64,000 nt of DNA from Bacteriovoracaceae bacterium (lineage in GTDB: Bacteria > Bdellovibrionota > Bacteriovoracia > Bacteriovoracales > Bacteriovoracaceae), in the NCBI GenBank assembly GCA_016784965.1, contig JADHTQ010000011.1:34283-98282 (forward strand). The letters are read 5' to 3'. The position numbers were made by a program, and so were the translations under genes. The number at the start of each line of letters is the position of its first letter. The first letter of the stretch is position 1. Shown here piece after piece: positions 1 to 7,426 of this stretch. The notes under the pieces were generated by a model. It ran no database searches. It was not told the DNA's origin and saw only the letters and a list, made by a program, of their open reading frames with translations.

Positions 1-119
1 CCAAAAAGGAGAATATACTCTATGACTGCTTGTCCCCTAATATTTTTATTCACTTGCATAATACAATGATAACTGCAATTGGGGTAAAGCTCAACGGACA
101 AAAGGCTTATGGTTAAAAG

Positions 120-1574
120 TTAGTGTGCTTTATCTGACCTTTTTGCTAAAAAAAATCTCTTACCCTTTGATAATGTTTGCCAGCTTGAAGAGCGCTGAAT
201 GCTTTGGATGAACCTCGCTGTTTTTTTCTCCTGCCGCATTAAAATATAGTCTACAAAATAGTGATTAAGCTTGTCTTCCATCCCTTTTTTACCACTTAAT
301 ATCATATTGTAATTGTCACTGTCTTGCTTGTGATAAATTATGTTTCTAGTATCCATAAAAATTTTATTCTTTAGGTTAAAGATTAAATAACTCCCTAGCT
401 CATACTGATTAAAAATCCTGGCCTTTGCATGAGGGTCTAGTTTTTTAATCATTGCTATCTCAGCCTCAGGTTGCCCTAGATAGTACAAGGAGCGCTTACT
501 CTCTGGAAGAAAAAAGCTGACTTTCTCCTTCCAAAACGGAAGCATCATGGTTGTTAATAGCACTAAGGCAAATAGTACTAATTGATTTATTTTGTTAGTC
601 AATTTATTAGTTTTAGTCATAGATTCAGAGCACTTTGTAAGTGCTAATTGGTTATTGCAAAGAAAGGGAAATAAAAATAAAAAAGCAAGTGCTACATGTC
701 TGTAGGTCATCACCCCCATGATTACAAGTGGTATATATGGCGAAGTGAGAAAACTAATTAACCGGCTTTTATTTCTTACAATTTCAAATCCTAGGTATAA
801 CAATAAGATTAAATAAACTAAAGATTGTTCGTCAAAAATTGGATAAAAGGTTGGTAGCCACTCACTTAGAAGCCTTTGCTTTGACACACTTCTTGTTTCC
901 AAAGCATAACCCCAGACTTTAAAAAAGAAAGGATTTATGTTCAAAGCACAAGTGGTCAAAATTAGGGCCCAAATATATGAATATTCAATTTTTTTTAAAA
1001 CTACAGATGTCGCGGTAATTTTCCAGGCAAGCAGAATCAGTATTATAAATGCTGAGCCATGGAGATTAATCCAAAGAGTTGTCCACAAAAATAACTCCAA
1101 AAGGTCTTTAGGACAAAGCTTTGACTTTAAGTCTATCTTTTTGTAAACAAAAAACATTGGGATAATAACAAGCATGGCAGGCCGATCACAGTATAGAGAA
1201 GATGCACCATAGGTAGCAAAGATCAGCAGTACAATGTTTTTATTAGAATATCCTATTTGGTGTGGTTTGAGGTATGTCCTGACAACCAATAGAGAAAATG
1301 TAAGCAGGGCCAGTTTGTGGATTAAGCTTACGGCTTCAATGTTAGTAAGCTTATATAATAAGGCATATAAAATAGAGGTACCCCATGCGGGGTAAACCAT
1401 CTCTTTGGTTGGAAGATAGCTATAGGTATCATGTGTTATTAGCTTCCCTGAAAAGATTGTGTCTATCCCAATCTGTACCCAAATAAAAAAATCACTATCT
1501 ATAATAGAATGACTAAAAAAAACCATTATAGGCACTAAGACAAAAAGATAGGTGAAAAATTTATCGCGAGTCAT
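120..1574 (-). CDS. Multi-TM membrane protein, GT-C glycosyltransferase-like
   Basis: A 484-residue protein with about ten hydrophobic segments, so an inner-membrane protein. The N-terminus has an acidic first loop (SDFFIWVQIG) followed by a THDTYSY and AWGTSILYALL stretch. This resembles the DPDLWWHLRTG...PhtDpfSyt...heWL pattern of a large group of predicted GT-C-like membrane proteins; an NLHGSAF motif near residue 170 also fits that group. The C-terminal ~110 residues after the last TM segment look soluble (NQYELGSYLIF, DTRNIIY) and probably lie outside the cytoplasm. Acceptor and sugar donor cannot be read from sequence. It has an ATG start without a good Shine-Dalgarno and diverges from the pilin gene. 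The general class is likely, the function only inferred. Confidence 0.6.
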   Translation of the reverse strand: MTRDKFFTYLFVLVPIMVFFSHSIIDSDFFIWVQIGIDTIFSGKLITHDTYSYLPTKEMVYPAWGTSILYALLYKLTNIEAVSLIHKLALLTFSLLVVRTYLKPHQIGYSNKNIVLLIFATYGASSLYCDRPAMLVIIPMFFVYKKIDLKSKLCPKDLLELFLWTTLWINLHGSAFIILILLAWKITATSVVLKKIEYSYIWALILTTCALNINPFFFKVWGYALETRSVSKQRLLSEWLPTFYPIFDEQSLVYLILLLYLGFEIVRNKSRLISFLTSPYIPLVIMGVMTYRHVALAFLFLFPFLCNNQLALTKCSESMTKTNKLTNKINQLVLFALVLLTTMMLPFWKEKVSFFLPESKRSLYYLGQPEAEIAMIKKLDPHAKARIFNQYELGSYLIFNLKNKIFMDTRNIIYHKQDSDNYNMILSGKKGMEDKLNHYFVDYILMRQEKKTARFIQSIQRSSSWQTLSKGKRFFLAKRSDKAH

Positions 1575-1762
1575 TTAATGAGTAAGTATACCATTTCCTT
1601 GAAGTCGCCACAAATTTTTGCCAATTTGGGAGATTATATATTTTTAAATATATTTCATTTTATGTGATTACGGTCAATTACAAGAAAAACTTTATTAATA
1701 TAACTCGGTGTGTTAAAATTAAAGAGCGGTTAGCTGTATGTAGCTTTTAATCAGTAATTAAC

Positions 1763-1790
1763 TAAAGTTTTGTTGATTTCTGCCCGACTA
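1763..1790 (+). promoter_or_regulatory. Possible sigma-28 (FliA) promoter of the pilin gene
   Basis: TAAAGTTT at 1763-1770 matches the FliA -35 consensus in all eight positions. CCCGACTA at 1783-1790 matches 5 of 8 positions of GCCGATAA, with a 12-base instead of 11-base gap. Transcription would start about 25 bases before the pilin ATG. The -10 part is weak, so this is a candidate only. Confidence 0.35.
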
Positions 1791-1822
1791 GAAAAGAAAG
1801 AGTTTAAACAAGGTAGGCCGTT

Positions 1823-2032
1823 ATGATTTACTTTATACTAAAAGAGACATTTAAAAGTTTTGGAGAATATCTAAAAGATGATGAGGGTCAAACGTCAACA
1901 GAGTATATTCTGCTGGTTGCCGTTGTTGCCTTAATTGTCTTTAAATTCAAGGACATTGCCTATACCCGTCTGATGGGCCTTACCCAGGGTGTTTTTAGCA
2001 AAGCTGATGGCTTTGTACAACAAATGGACTAA
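1823..2032 (+). CDS. Flp-family type IVb pilin
   Basis: A 69-residue protein with the Flp prepilin signature: Gly22 followed by QTSTEY, which places Glu at +5 and Tyr at +6 of the mature protein, then a hydrophobic helix (ILLVAVVALIVFKF). The leader of 22 residues is basic and acidic (YLKDDEG), typical of Flp prepilins cleaved by a TadV-type or PilD-type peptidase. The mature pilin would be about 47 residues, the usual Flp size, and would assemble into thin tad pili for adhesion. No tad genes lie next to it here, so it is an isolated pilin gene whose machinery must be elsewhere. A GGTAGG-like ribosome site precedes the ATG. Confidence 0.8.
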   Translation: MIYFILKETFKSFGEYLKDDEGQTSTEYILLVAVVALIVFKFKDIAYTRLMGLTQGVFSKADGFVQQMD

Positions 2033-2046
2033 TTCTCCCAAAATCC

Positions 2047-2074
2047 TTGATAATAATTTTCTTTACAGTATAAT
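2047..2074 (+). promoter_or_regulatory. Sigma-70 promoter of the 6S RNA
   Basis: TTGATA at 2047-2052, a 16-base spacer, then a perfect TATAAT at 2069-2074. The predicted start at about 2081 is exactly where the 5' strand of the RNA's closing stem begins, which supports both calls. Confidence 0.75.
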
Positions 2075-2080
2075 AACTTT

Positions 2081-2272
2081 GGGTCTTGAAAATACAGACA
2101 CTCACCAAAATGTTCGTCCTACAAGCAAAGAATTCGGGAGTGGTCCCTGGTCATGGTGAGCGAGCCGGTACTATGTTTTTTCATAGGTAGCTGGAGGCCT
2201 AAAGTGATTATTAATCGCGCCCACTTTATTTAAAAGTGGTCGATCTTGCAAAGTGAGTGTCTGTCAAGGCCC
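2081..2272 (+). ncRNA. ssrS: 6S RNA
   Basis: A roughly 192-nt RNA gene with no ORF. Its ends pair: GGGTCTTG (2081-2088) with CAAGGCCC (2265-2272), one G-U pair, then CAGACACTCAC (2095-2105) with GTGAGTGTCTG (2253-2263) perfectly. Inside are a TGTTCG motif near the 5' stem, an apical hairpin (CTATG-T6-CATAG) and a second hairpin CCACTTT/AAAGTGG (2221-2239). Length, long closing stem, open centre and apical hairpin are the 6S RNA architecture; 6S RNA mimics an open promoter and holds the housekeeping RNA polymerase in stationary phase. A strong promoter places the start at the first paired base. The identity rests on structure, not on a covariance search; another structured RNA of similar shape is the alternative. 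Confidence 0.72.
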
Positions 2273-2291
2273 CCCTAATTGCTGATTATTA

Positions 2292-2320
2292 TTGACAGCT
2301 TCTAATCCTCCTATCATGAT
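2292..2320 (+). promoter_or_regulatory. Promoter of a probable leaderless mRNA
   Basis: Perfect TTGACA at 2292-2297, a 17-base spacer and CATGAT at 2315-2320. The expected transcription start, seven bases after the -10 box, is the A of the ATG at 2327, and no Shine-Dalgarno is present. Together these suggest a leaderless transcript. Confidence 0.45.
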
Positions 2321-2326
2321 ATAGAT

Positions 2327-2863
2327 ATGGACTTACTAACACACCCAAATGAATTATCAACGACTTGGATTGAAAACTTGGCCCTTGAGGAACTCAACAT
2401 GGAGGAGTCAGGAGTCGTAAGTTTCAATGAACACCTAAACCCTGTTCATTATCTTGAAGAGTCTTCAGTTGATTACATGAACACCATTAGAGACCGCTTT
2501 GAAATCTATGTTTCAAAATTCAATGAGTTTCGCAGTAATAATAAAAATGAAGCTCAGATTAAAATTTTTAAAATTTCTAATACTGTTAACGATTTTATGC
2601 TCTATCGTCACTCCTTGAGATTAATTTTTGCTCGCAAGGCCCATGATCTTATCACAATTGGCTTTTTATCAAGCAATGGTGAGCTTTTTGCTGCAAGAGT
2701 AAATAACTCAAACCGCGAGGAAACAAAACGCTCTCCCCATAAGATTAAGGCACATGTTGGCCCCTTTAATCGCATTTCATGGCGTTTTGAGGGTGAAATT
2801 ATCGATATTGATTCACTTACCAGGCACTACTTGTCTGAGTTCATACGCTGCTCAGCTAGATAA
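2327..2863 (+). CDS. Conserved-looking protein of unknown function, 178 aa
   Basis: I do not recognise this family. It is soluble, with no signal peptide or TM segment. The N-terminal half is acidic (NLALEELNMEESG). A central helical part contains RHSLRLIFARKAHD, and the C-terminal part looks like a small beta domain (ITIGFLSSNGELFAARV, then HVGPFNRISWRFEGEII). The ORF is long for chance and its codon use resembles its neighbours. It sits immediately downstream of the 6S RNA and its 3' end overlaps the convergent epimerase gene by 8 bases. The ATG at 2327 has no Shine-Dalgarno but lies at the predicted transcription start. Real gene likely; function unknown. Confidence 0.65.
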   Translation: MDLLTHPNELSTTWIENLALEELNMEESGVVSFNEHLNPVHYLEESSVDYMNTIRDRFEIYVSKFNEFRSNNKNEAQIKIFKISNTVNDFMLYRHSLRLIFARKAHDLITIGFLSSNGELFAARVNNSNREETKRSPHKIKAHVGPFNRISWRFEGEIIDIDSLTRHYLSEFIRCSAR

Positions 2864-3824
2864 ACTTTATATCACTACTATTTGCTTTTACTTTGGACTT
2901 AGATTTTATTCCAAACATTCTAGTAAAGGTAAATTGCAGTGACTCCTCTAAAGTTGGCATAGTCATATCCATGAGGCTTTCAACGTTTGAGATATTTAAC
3001 TTAAAGTATAAACCAGTACCATCGTTGTCTGGAGTGTTAATATCTAGTTGTGGAAATTGCCAACGCCCCTTGTGTATGAGATCTTGAGTCTCTCCAAAAA
3101 TTTTGCAATATTTGCTAGCAAAATCAAAATGAGTTAAATAATCAGCAGAACTTATTTGCAAAAGTCTATTACTTAGCTCTATATCAATCGCAAGCTTTAC
3201 TATCATGGCAAAATAATAAACATCTAAAAACCCATCGTGCACAAAGTTGTCACATACCATATTACCCCTGTTTAAAAATGTTCTTTGTAACTGTTCAAAC
3301 CAGGTGTAATGGTTGGCCCTATAGGATCTTCCATATAAATTACAACAACGAAAAATCATGTAATTTAGTGACGACTTTTGTAAAAAAAACTCCGCAAATG
3401 ACTTGGTCCTTCCATAGACTGTATCGGCATTTGGAGTGTCTAATTCCAGGTAATCTCTATTTTCTCCACTAAAGACATATGAAGAAGAGATATAGCAAAC
3501 TTGAGATTTATATCTTTGACAGTATTCAGATACATTAAAAAGTCCAAGGGTATTGAGGGCATCAGCTATGGCGGGAGCTTCATCACATTCACTAATAGAA
3601 GTAAGCCCTACTGCATAAATAGTTACATCAGGCTTTACAGTGAAAATAACTAACTGTACTTCTTCTTTGGCCAGAACATCGCACGGTAGAGTTAACACCC
3701 GAGGTATCTTCGTTTTGGTCTTATGGTAGGTTCCAACTACTTTATAGTCAGCACTTAGAAACTCTGCCAAGTTTGAGCCAACAAACGAAGAGATACCAAA
3801 TATGAGTATTGTTTTTTTCTTCAT
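2856..3824 (-). CDS. NAD(P)-dependent sugar epimerase/reductase (extended SDR, RmlD-like)
   Basis: A 322-residue extended short-chain dehydrogenase. It begins with a Rossmann strand and nucleotide-binding loop FGISSFVG (Gly10 to Gly16). A Ser triad region YISSSYVF lies near residues 111-118 and the catalytic pair YxxxK is Y137-G-R-T-K141. The substrate part (FRCCNLYGRS) resembles dTDP-4-dehydrorhamnose reductase (RmlD) and related NDP-sugar enzymes, so it probably reduces or epimerises a nucleotide-activated sugar in the cytoplasm. It lies 90 bases downstream of a flagellin gene on the same strand but beyond a strong terminator, so it is probably expressed separately. A role in flagellin or surface glycan synthesis is a context guess. 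The substrate is unknown. Confidence 0.75.
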   Translation of the reverse strand: MKKKTILIFGISSFVGSNLAEFLSADYKVVGTYHKTKTKIPRVLTLPCDVLAKEEVQLVIFTVKPDVTIYAVGLTSISECDEAPAIADALNTLGLFNVSEYCQRYKSQVCYISSSYVFSGENRDYLELDTPNADTVYGRTKSFAEFFLQKSSLNYMIFRCCNLYGRSYRANHYTWFEQLQRTFLNRGNMVCDNFVHDGFLDVYYFAMIVKLAIDIELSNRLLQISSADYLTHFDFASKYCKIFGETQDLIHKGRWQFPQLDINTPDNDGTGLYFKLNISNVESLMDMTMPTLEESLQFTFTRMFGIKSKSKVKANSSDIKFI

Positions 3825-3872
3825 AGTTTCATCATCTCAAATCTATTTAAATTCATACAGTGTTTTTTAAAT

Positions 3873-3909
3873 AAAAAATGCCCTTGCTTTATTCAAAGCA
3901 AAGGGCATT
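3873..3909 (-). terminator. Rho-independent terminator after the flagellin gene
   Basis: Read on the minus strand just past the flagellin stop: AATGCCCTTTGCTTT, a GAAT loop, then AAAGCAAGGGCATT (one bulged base), followed by a T-rich run. It is a textbook intrinsic terminator, and it separates the flagellins from the epimerase gene. Confidence 0.88.
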
Positions 3910-3914
3910 AACAA

Positions 3915-4748
3915 TTATCCAAGTAATTTTAAAGCAATTGACGGAAATTCATTTGCCTGACCCAATACTGATGTACCCGCCTGTACCAGTATTCTGTTTT
4001 TGGCCAACTCAGCAGTTTCTGCTGCAATATCTGCATCTCTAATTCGTGAATTAGCAGCACTAAAGTTCTCAGTTTTTGTCCCCAGATTGCTAATGGTTGA
4101 AGACAATCTGTTTTGAATCGCACCGAGATTCGCTCTAGTACCGTTGATATGCACGAGTGCATCATCAAGTTTCTTAAGAGATAGTTGTGCACCTTCTTTT
4201 GTATTAACGCTTTCAGACATAATACCCAAAGCAGTAAGTGTTGCATCCCCCGACGTACTATCATATGTAAGTCTATCCAAAAGGGGGTCATTTTTTGTGC
4301 CCACTTGAAAGTCCAGCCTGCCTCCAGTTCCATCCAACAATTTAATGCCGTTGAATTCACTAGACTTGGCAATCCTTTCGATCTCATCTTTGAGTTGTTG
4401 ATACTCAATGTCTGTAAAACGCCTCTCATCGTTACCAATGGTATCTGAAGCCGCTTGCACTGCCAGCTCTCGTAATCTAATGACGATATTTGATATCTCA
4501 CCTAGACCTCCTTCAGCTGTTTGCACTAAAGAAATGGCATCCCCTGCATTTCTTTTGGCCTGCCCAATACCCCTGATTTCTGCACGCAACTTCTCGCTAA
4601 TTGCAAGTCCTGCAGCATCATCAGCCGCCCTCGTTATCCGCTGCCCTGAGGACAATCTCCTCAAGTTGTTTTTCATCTGTGACGTTCTTTTGCTCAAAGA
4701 CGACAACGCAGATATCGAAGCAACATTTGTGTTAATTCTTAAACCCAT
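3915..4748 (-). CDS. Flagellin (downstream copy)
   Basis: A 277-residue flagellin subunit of the flagellar filament, exported through the flagellar type III apparatus. The N-terminal D0/D1 domain starts MGLRINTNVAS and includes SSGQRITRAADDAAGLAIS (residues ~33-51). The C-terminal D0 domain carries the NSRIRDADIAAETAEL motif and ends in LGQANEFPSIALKLLG. Only about 280 residues means almost no variable D2/D3 domain. It is a close tandem paralogue of the gene at 4980-5828 and is followed by an intrinsic terminator. GGGAG six bases before the ATG is the ribosome site. No own sigma-28 promoter is visible, so it may be co-transcribed with the upstream copy or use an unrecognised promoter. Confidence 0.95.
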   Translation of the reverse strand: MGLRINTNVASISALSSLSKRTSQMKNNLRRLSSGQRITRAADDAAGLAISEKLRAEIRGIGQAKRNAGDAISLVQTAEGGLGEISNIVIRLRELAVQAASDTIGNDERRFTDIEYQQLKDEIERIAKSSEFNGIKLLDGTGGRLDFQVGTKNDPLLDRLTYDSTSGDATLTALGIMSESVNTKEGAQLSLKKLDDALVHINGTRANLGAIQNRLSSTISNLGTKTENFSAANSRIRDADIAAETAELAKNRILVQAGTSVLGQANEFPSIALKLLG

Positions 4749-4771
4749 ATTTAACTCCCTCTAAACATCGC

Positions 4772-4789
4772 ATACCTCCTGTACTGTAT
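4772..4789 (-). promoter_or_regulatory. Leader hairpin presenting a GGA loop (possible CsrA site)
   Basis: On the minus strand the flagellin leader can fold ATAC-AGTACAGGAG-GTAT, a short stem whose loop holds ACAGGA. GGA in a hairpin loop is the CsrA/RsmA recognition pattern. The stem is only four pairs, so the call is tentative. Confidence 0.25.
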
Positions 4790-4956
4790 AAGGCCCTTCT
4801 GGCCAAATAAGGTTAATATTAAGTAACTAAAATCCTTCTAACAAATAAAAGTTATTCTTGAATAATTGCTTTTATAAATGCTTTCTCTACAACCAAAGTC
4901 TTGCAGTTGAATCAGTTATAGGACAGCCATCTTTAACCACTCAAAACATACATCAC

Positions 4957-4969
4957 TTCCCTCCTGGAA
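4957..4969 (-). other. Strong Shine-Dalgarno in a short hairpin without a real gene
   Basis: Just after the stop of the upstream flagellin the minus strand reads TTCC-AGGAG-GGAA, a four-pair hairpin with GGA in its loop. Seven bases beyond AGGAGG is an ATG that opens only a six-codon frame (MYVLSG). It may be a third CsrA-type element or a remnant flagellin start. Confidence 0.2.
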
Positions 4970-4979
4970 AATTTTTCAC

Positions 4980-5828
4980 CTACACTTGCGAAGCAGAGTT
5001 AATTAACTGCAATGCATTTCTAGTGGAAGCGTTGGCCTGTGACAACACTGAAGTACCGGCTTGTGACAGAATGTTGTTTTTTGTCAAAGCAGCAGTCTCT
5101 GCAGCAATGTCCGCATCTCTTACGCGAGAATTTGCAGCAGACAGATTTTCAACACTCACAGCAACATTGTTGATCGTCGATTGTAGTCTGTTTTGGAGAG
5201 CACCAAAGTCTGCTCTAATACCCGAAACTGACACAATTGCCTGATCAAGTGATGACAATGTGTTTTGTGCTGAAATTTTGTCAGCTACTGACGCTAAATT
5301 CAATCCGAGGGCCGCAATGTTTACATCCGCACTGGATGCATCAAATGACAAGCGATCTGTAATGGGGTCATTTCTTGTGCCTATTTGAATGTCAAATACA
5401 GCACCAGTTCCATTTAACAGAGATACCCTGTTGAACTCGGTTGAGTTAGCGATACGATCCACTTCTGAAGTCAGTTGTTCAAATTCAACATTTAAAAACT
5501 TCCGTTCCGTGGGGCCAATAGTGTCTGAAGCTGCTTGAACTGAAAGTTCCCTCAGCCTAATTAAAATGTTGGACACTTCCGACAAGCCACCTTCAGCAAT
5601 CTGAACCAGAGATACCCCATCAGCGGCATTTCTACCCGCTTGAGACAGACCTCTAATCTGTGCTTTGAGATTCTCTGAGATGGCCAAACCAGCTGCATCG
5701 TCACCTGCCCGGTTGATCCTTTGTCCTGAAGACAATTTCTCAAGAGTACGATCCATCGCATATCGAGTCTTCCCCAAATTTCTTTGGGCATTTATCGATG
5801 CAACGTTCGTGTTAATTCGAAGTCCCAT
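4980..5828 (-). CDS. Flagellin (upstream copy)
   Basis: A 282-residue flagellin with the same architecture as its neighbour: MGLRINTNVAS at the N-terminus, SSGQRINRAGDDAAGLAIS at residues ~33-51, and a C-terminal D0 domain with NSRVRDADIAAETAAL and LSQANASTRNALQLI. There is no large variable domain. The ATG has an excellent ribosome site (AAGGAGG). A clear sigma-28 promoter lies about 100 bases upstream, giving a leader of roughly 90 nt that contains a hairpin with GGA in its loop. It is therefore a late, FliA-controlled flagellar gene. The two tandem copies differ enough to make distinct filament subunits. Confidence 0.95.
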   Translation of the reverse strand: MGLRINTNVASINAQRNLGKTRYAMDRTLEKLSSGQRINRAGDDAAGLAISENLKAQIRGLSQAGRNAADGVSLVQIAEGGLSEVSNILIRLRELSVQAASDTIGPTERKFLNVEFEQLTSEVDRIANSTEFNRVSLLNGTGAVFDIQIGTRNDPITDRLSFDASSADVNIAALGLNLASVADKISAQNTLSSLDQAIVSVSGIRADFGALQNRLQSTINNVAVSVENLSAANSRVRDADIAAETAALTKNNILSQAGTSVLSQANASTRNALQLINSASQV

Positions 5829-5855
5829 GACATCCTCCTTGATATTCTGGGCCTA

Positions 5856-5872
5856 GCAAGACTCCTTCTTGC
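5856..5872 (-). promoter_or_regulatory. Flagellin leader hairpin with AGGAG loop (possible CsrA site)
   Basis: On the minus strand GCAAGA-AGGAG-TCTTGC forms a six-pair hairpin with GGA in the loop, 28 bases before the flagellin ATG. A second match, CAAGGAGGATGT, overlaps the ribosome site. Two sites, one in an upstream hairpin and one on the Shine-Dalgarno, is the layout of the Bacillus subtilis hag leader controlled by CsrA and FliW. Confidence 0.4.
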
Positions 5873-5925
5873 CAGAGCGGTATGAGTAACAAAAAGAACT
5901 CACTACTCACAACGCGTTCAACACT

Positions 5926-5952
5926 TTATCGAACAATTAATAGATAACTTTA
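5926..5952 (-). promoter_or_regulatory. Sigma-28 (FliA) flagellin promoter
   Basis: On the minus strand TAAAGTTA (5952-5945), an 11-base gap, then TTCGATAA (5933-5926). The FliA consensus is TAAAGTTT-N11-GCCGATAA: 7 of 8 and 6 of 8 positions match with exact spacing, directly upstream of a flagellin gene. Confidence 0.85.
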
Positions 5953-6014
5953 ATAAAATTTGTAAAAAAAATAGTCAATTTTTCTCCGTTGACTTAAAAT
6001 AGACCTTAATATCT

Positions 6015-7097
6015 ATGAAAACATCACCTGAATACACTTTTTCTACACTCAAGGACAAGCCCGAGCTTTTTGATCAGGTTTTAAGGGTTGTTGAAAGCTC
6101 TTTTAACTATCCAAGTTCACAGCAGTTTGCAGTCGATTTTTACCCACTAGTCAACCCATCTAATTTTGCAAATAATCATATAATTATTTGCAACAAGACC
6201 AAAGAAGTTGTAGGCCATATCGGCTTAACACTCAGGCAGCTGGGAAATAATACTCATTCAATGCCCGTGGCATTTATAGGCGGAATTGCCATTGATACTT
6301 TACACCGAGGCATAGGACTCTATAAAGATCTGATGCAAAAAGTAATTACTATGTATCAAAATGACATTTGTTTATTTTTTTTATGGAGCGATCTACAGGA
6401 CCTTTACAGTAAATTTAAGTTCTTTCCAGCAGGAGGCCAACTCCAAACAGCTCAAGCTACATTTAATGAAGAACTCTTTATCAAGCAGTATGGTTTTAAA
6501 AAAGTCTCTCTTAATTCCCTCAGTGAAAGTGATTTCAGGCAGCTTAAATCTATCTATGAAAAATCCACACTAAAGCGCTACACAACTGTTCTTAGAAGTT
6601 TTGATGACTGGCAAATACTTGTAAAAATTCACTCAACAAGCTTGTATATTAAAAAAGATAACAACCAAAACATTGTAGGGTATTTCTTTGTAGGAAAGGG
6701 GCATGATTTAGAAAATGTTATCCATGAGTTTGGGGCATCTGCTGCCTTCAAAGATGAATTTTACAGGCAACTTGTACCCTATAAATTGTGGGTTCCAGAC
6801 CAAGAGCTTGATTATGTAAATGGATTAGGCCAAAAATTAGATGATTTACAAATAATGAGCATGGCGCTCATTAGGATTGCTTCCGTTGAGCGATTTAATA
6901 ACTACTTAGAAAAAATAGGCAATGGAGTACTTAAAATAAATGCGCTAGATGATTTGATGGTTACTTTCATCCATAAAGATATTGAGTATAAAGTCTCGAT
7001 GGCCGATTTTTTACAATACATACTTGGACCTAATAAATTGCTTGATTTTAAAGAATATGGCCTGCCTCTTTACCTATCTGGCTTAGATAGTATCTAG
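6015..7097 (+). CDS. GNAT-family acetyltransferase, 360 aa
   Basis: The N-terminal ~150 residues look like a GCN5-related N-acetyltransferase. A beta strand (VVGHIGLTLRQL) leads into AFIGGIAIDTLHRGIGLYKDLM near residues 86-108, where RGIG fits the acetyl-CoA pyrophosphate-binding Q/RxxGxG/A motif. The remaining ~200 residues (with LKRYTTVLRSFDDW and a second alpha/beta part) I cannot assign; some GNAT proteins carry a second degenerate GNAT or lipid-transfer-like domain. It is cytoplasmic, with no signal. It diverges from the flagellin gene, so an acetylation role in flagellin glycan synthesis is possible but unproven. Its 3' end overlaps the convergent small gene by 15 bases. Confidence 0.65.
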   Translation: MKTSPEYTFSTLKDKPELFDQVLRVVESSFNYPSSQQFAVDFYPLVNPSNFANNHIIICNKTKEVVGHIGLTLRQLGNNTHSMPVAFIGGIAIDTLHRGIGLYKDLMQKVITMYQNDICLFFLWSDLQDLYSKFKFFPAGGQLQTAQATFNEELFIKQYGFKKVSLNSLSESDFRQLKSIYEKSTLKRYTTVLRSFDDWQILVKIHSTSLYIKKDNNQNIVGYFFVGKGHDLENVIHEFGASAAFKDEFYRQLVPYKLWVPDQELDYVNGLGQKLDDLQIMSMALIRIASVERFNNYLEKIGNGVLKINALDDLMVTFIHKDIEYKVSMADFLQYILGPNKLLDFKEYGLPLYLSGLDSI

Positions 7098-7334
7098 GAT
7101 AAAGATTAGCTCTTCTGGAAACTTAGGTTTAGACATATTTTTCTGAGCTTGCCCCAGATTTAACTCTTTAGCTAGTTTTACAGCGCTGTCTTCACTCGTT
7201 AGTCCATCCATCCACAGGGAGTATTTTATAGACTTAAATGTTTTACTTTTAACTCCACCAAAGCAACAATTGCTAAATAAAACAAACGTGCTTAGTAAAA
7301 TCAATACCTTTACAACTGACAAATTTTTTGACAC
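7083..7334 (-). CDS. Small exported protein or lipoprotein, 83 aa
   Basis: I chose the GTG at 7334 because AAGGAG sits seven bases before it. This gives an 83-residue product starting with a clear signal sequence (KNLSVVKVLILLSTFVLF) ending in SNCCFGG. The Cys pair could be a non-canonical lipobox, but the -3 to -1 residues (FSN) are poor. The mature ~55 residues (YSLWMDGLTSEDSAVKLAKEL, slightly split here by a basic N-terminal part) contain no motif I know. A longer frame reaches 7403 but buries the signal. The gene lies 92 bases beyond the rodA stop on the same strand and could be the last gene of that operon. Function unknown. Confidence 0.5.
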   Translation of the reverse strand: MSKNLSVVKVLILLSTFVLFSNCCFGGVKSKTFKSIKYSLWMDGLTSEDSAVKLAKELNLGQAQKNMSKPKFPEELIFILDTI

Positions 7335-7426
7335 TTTTTTCTCCTTTATCTTCCCTTGTAATCGTGGAAAGAGGCCATCTTGCTTATAAATATGCAAGTT
7401 CAATGCCAGAATTAAACAATATTATC

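Noticed and set aside
22..69. Short plus-strand ORF after AGGAG at the left edge
   Set aside because: Only 15 codons, Cys/Ile-rich without pattern; likely chance.
4408..4764. 118-codon plus-strand ORF across the flagellin
   Set aside because: Antisense shadow: the opposite frame is a full flagellin domain.
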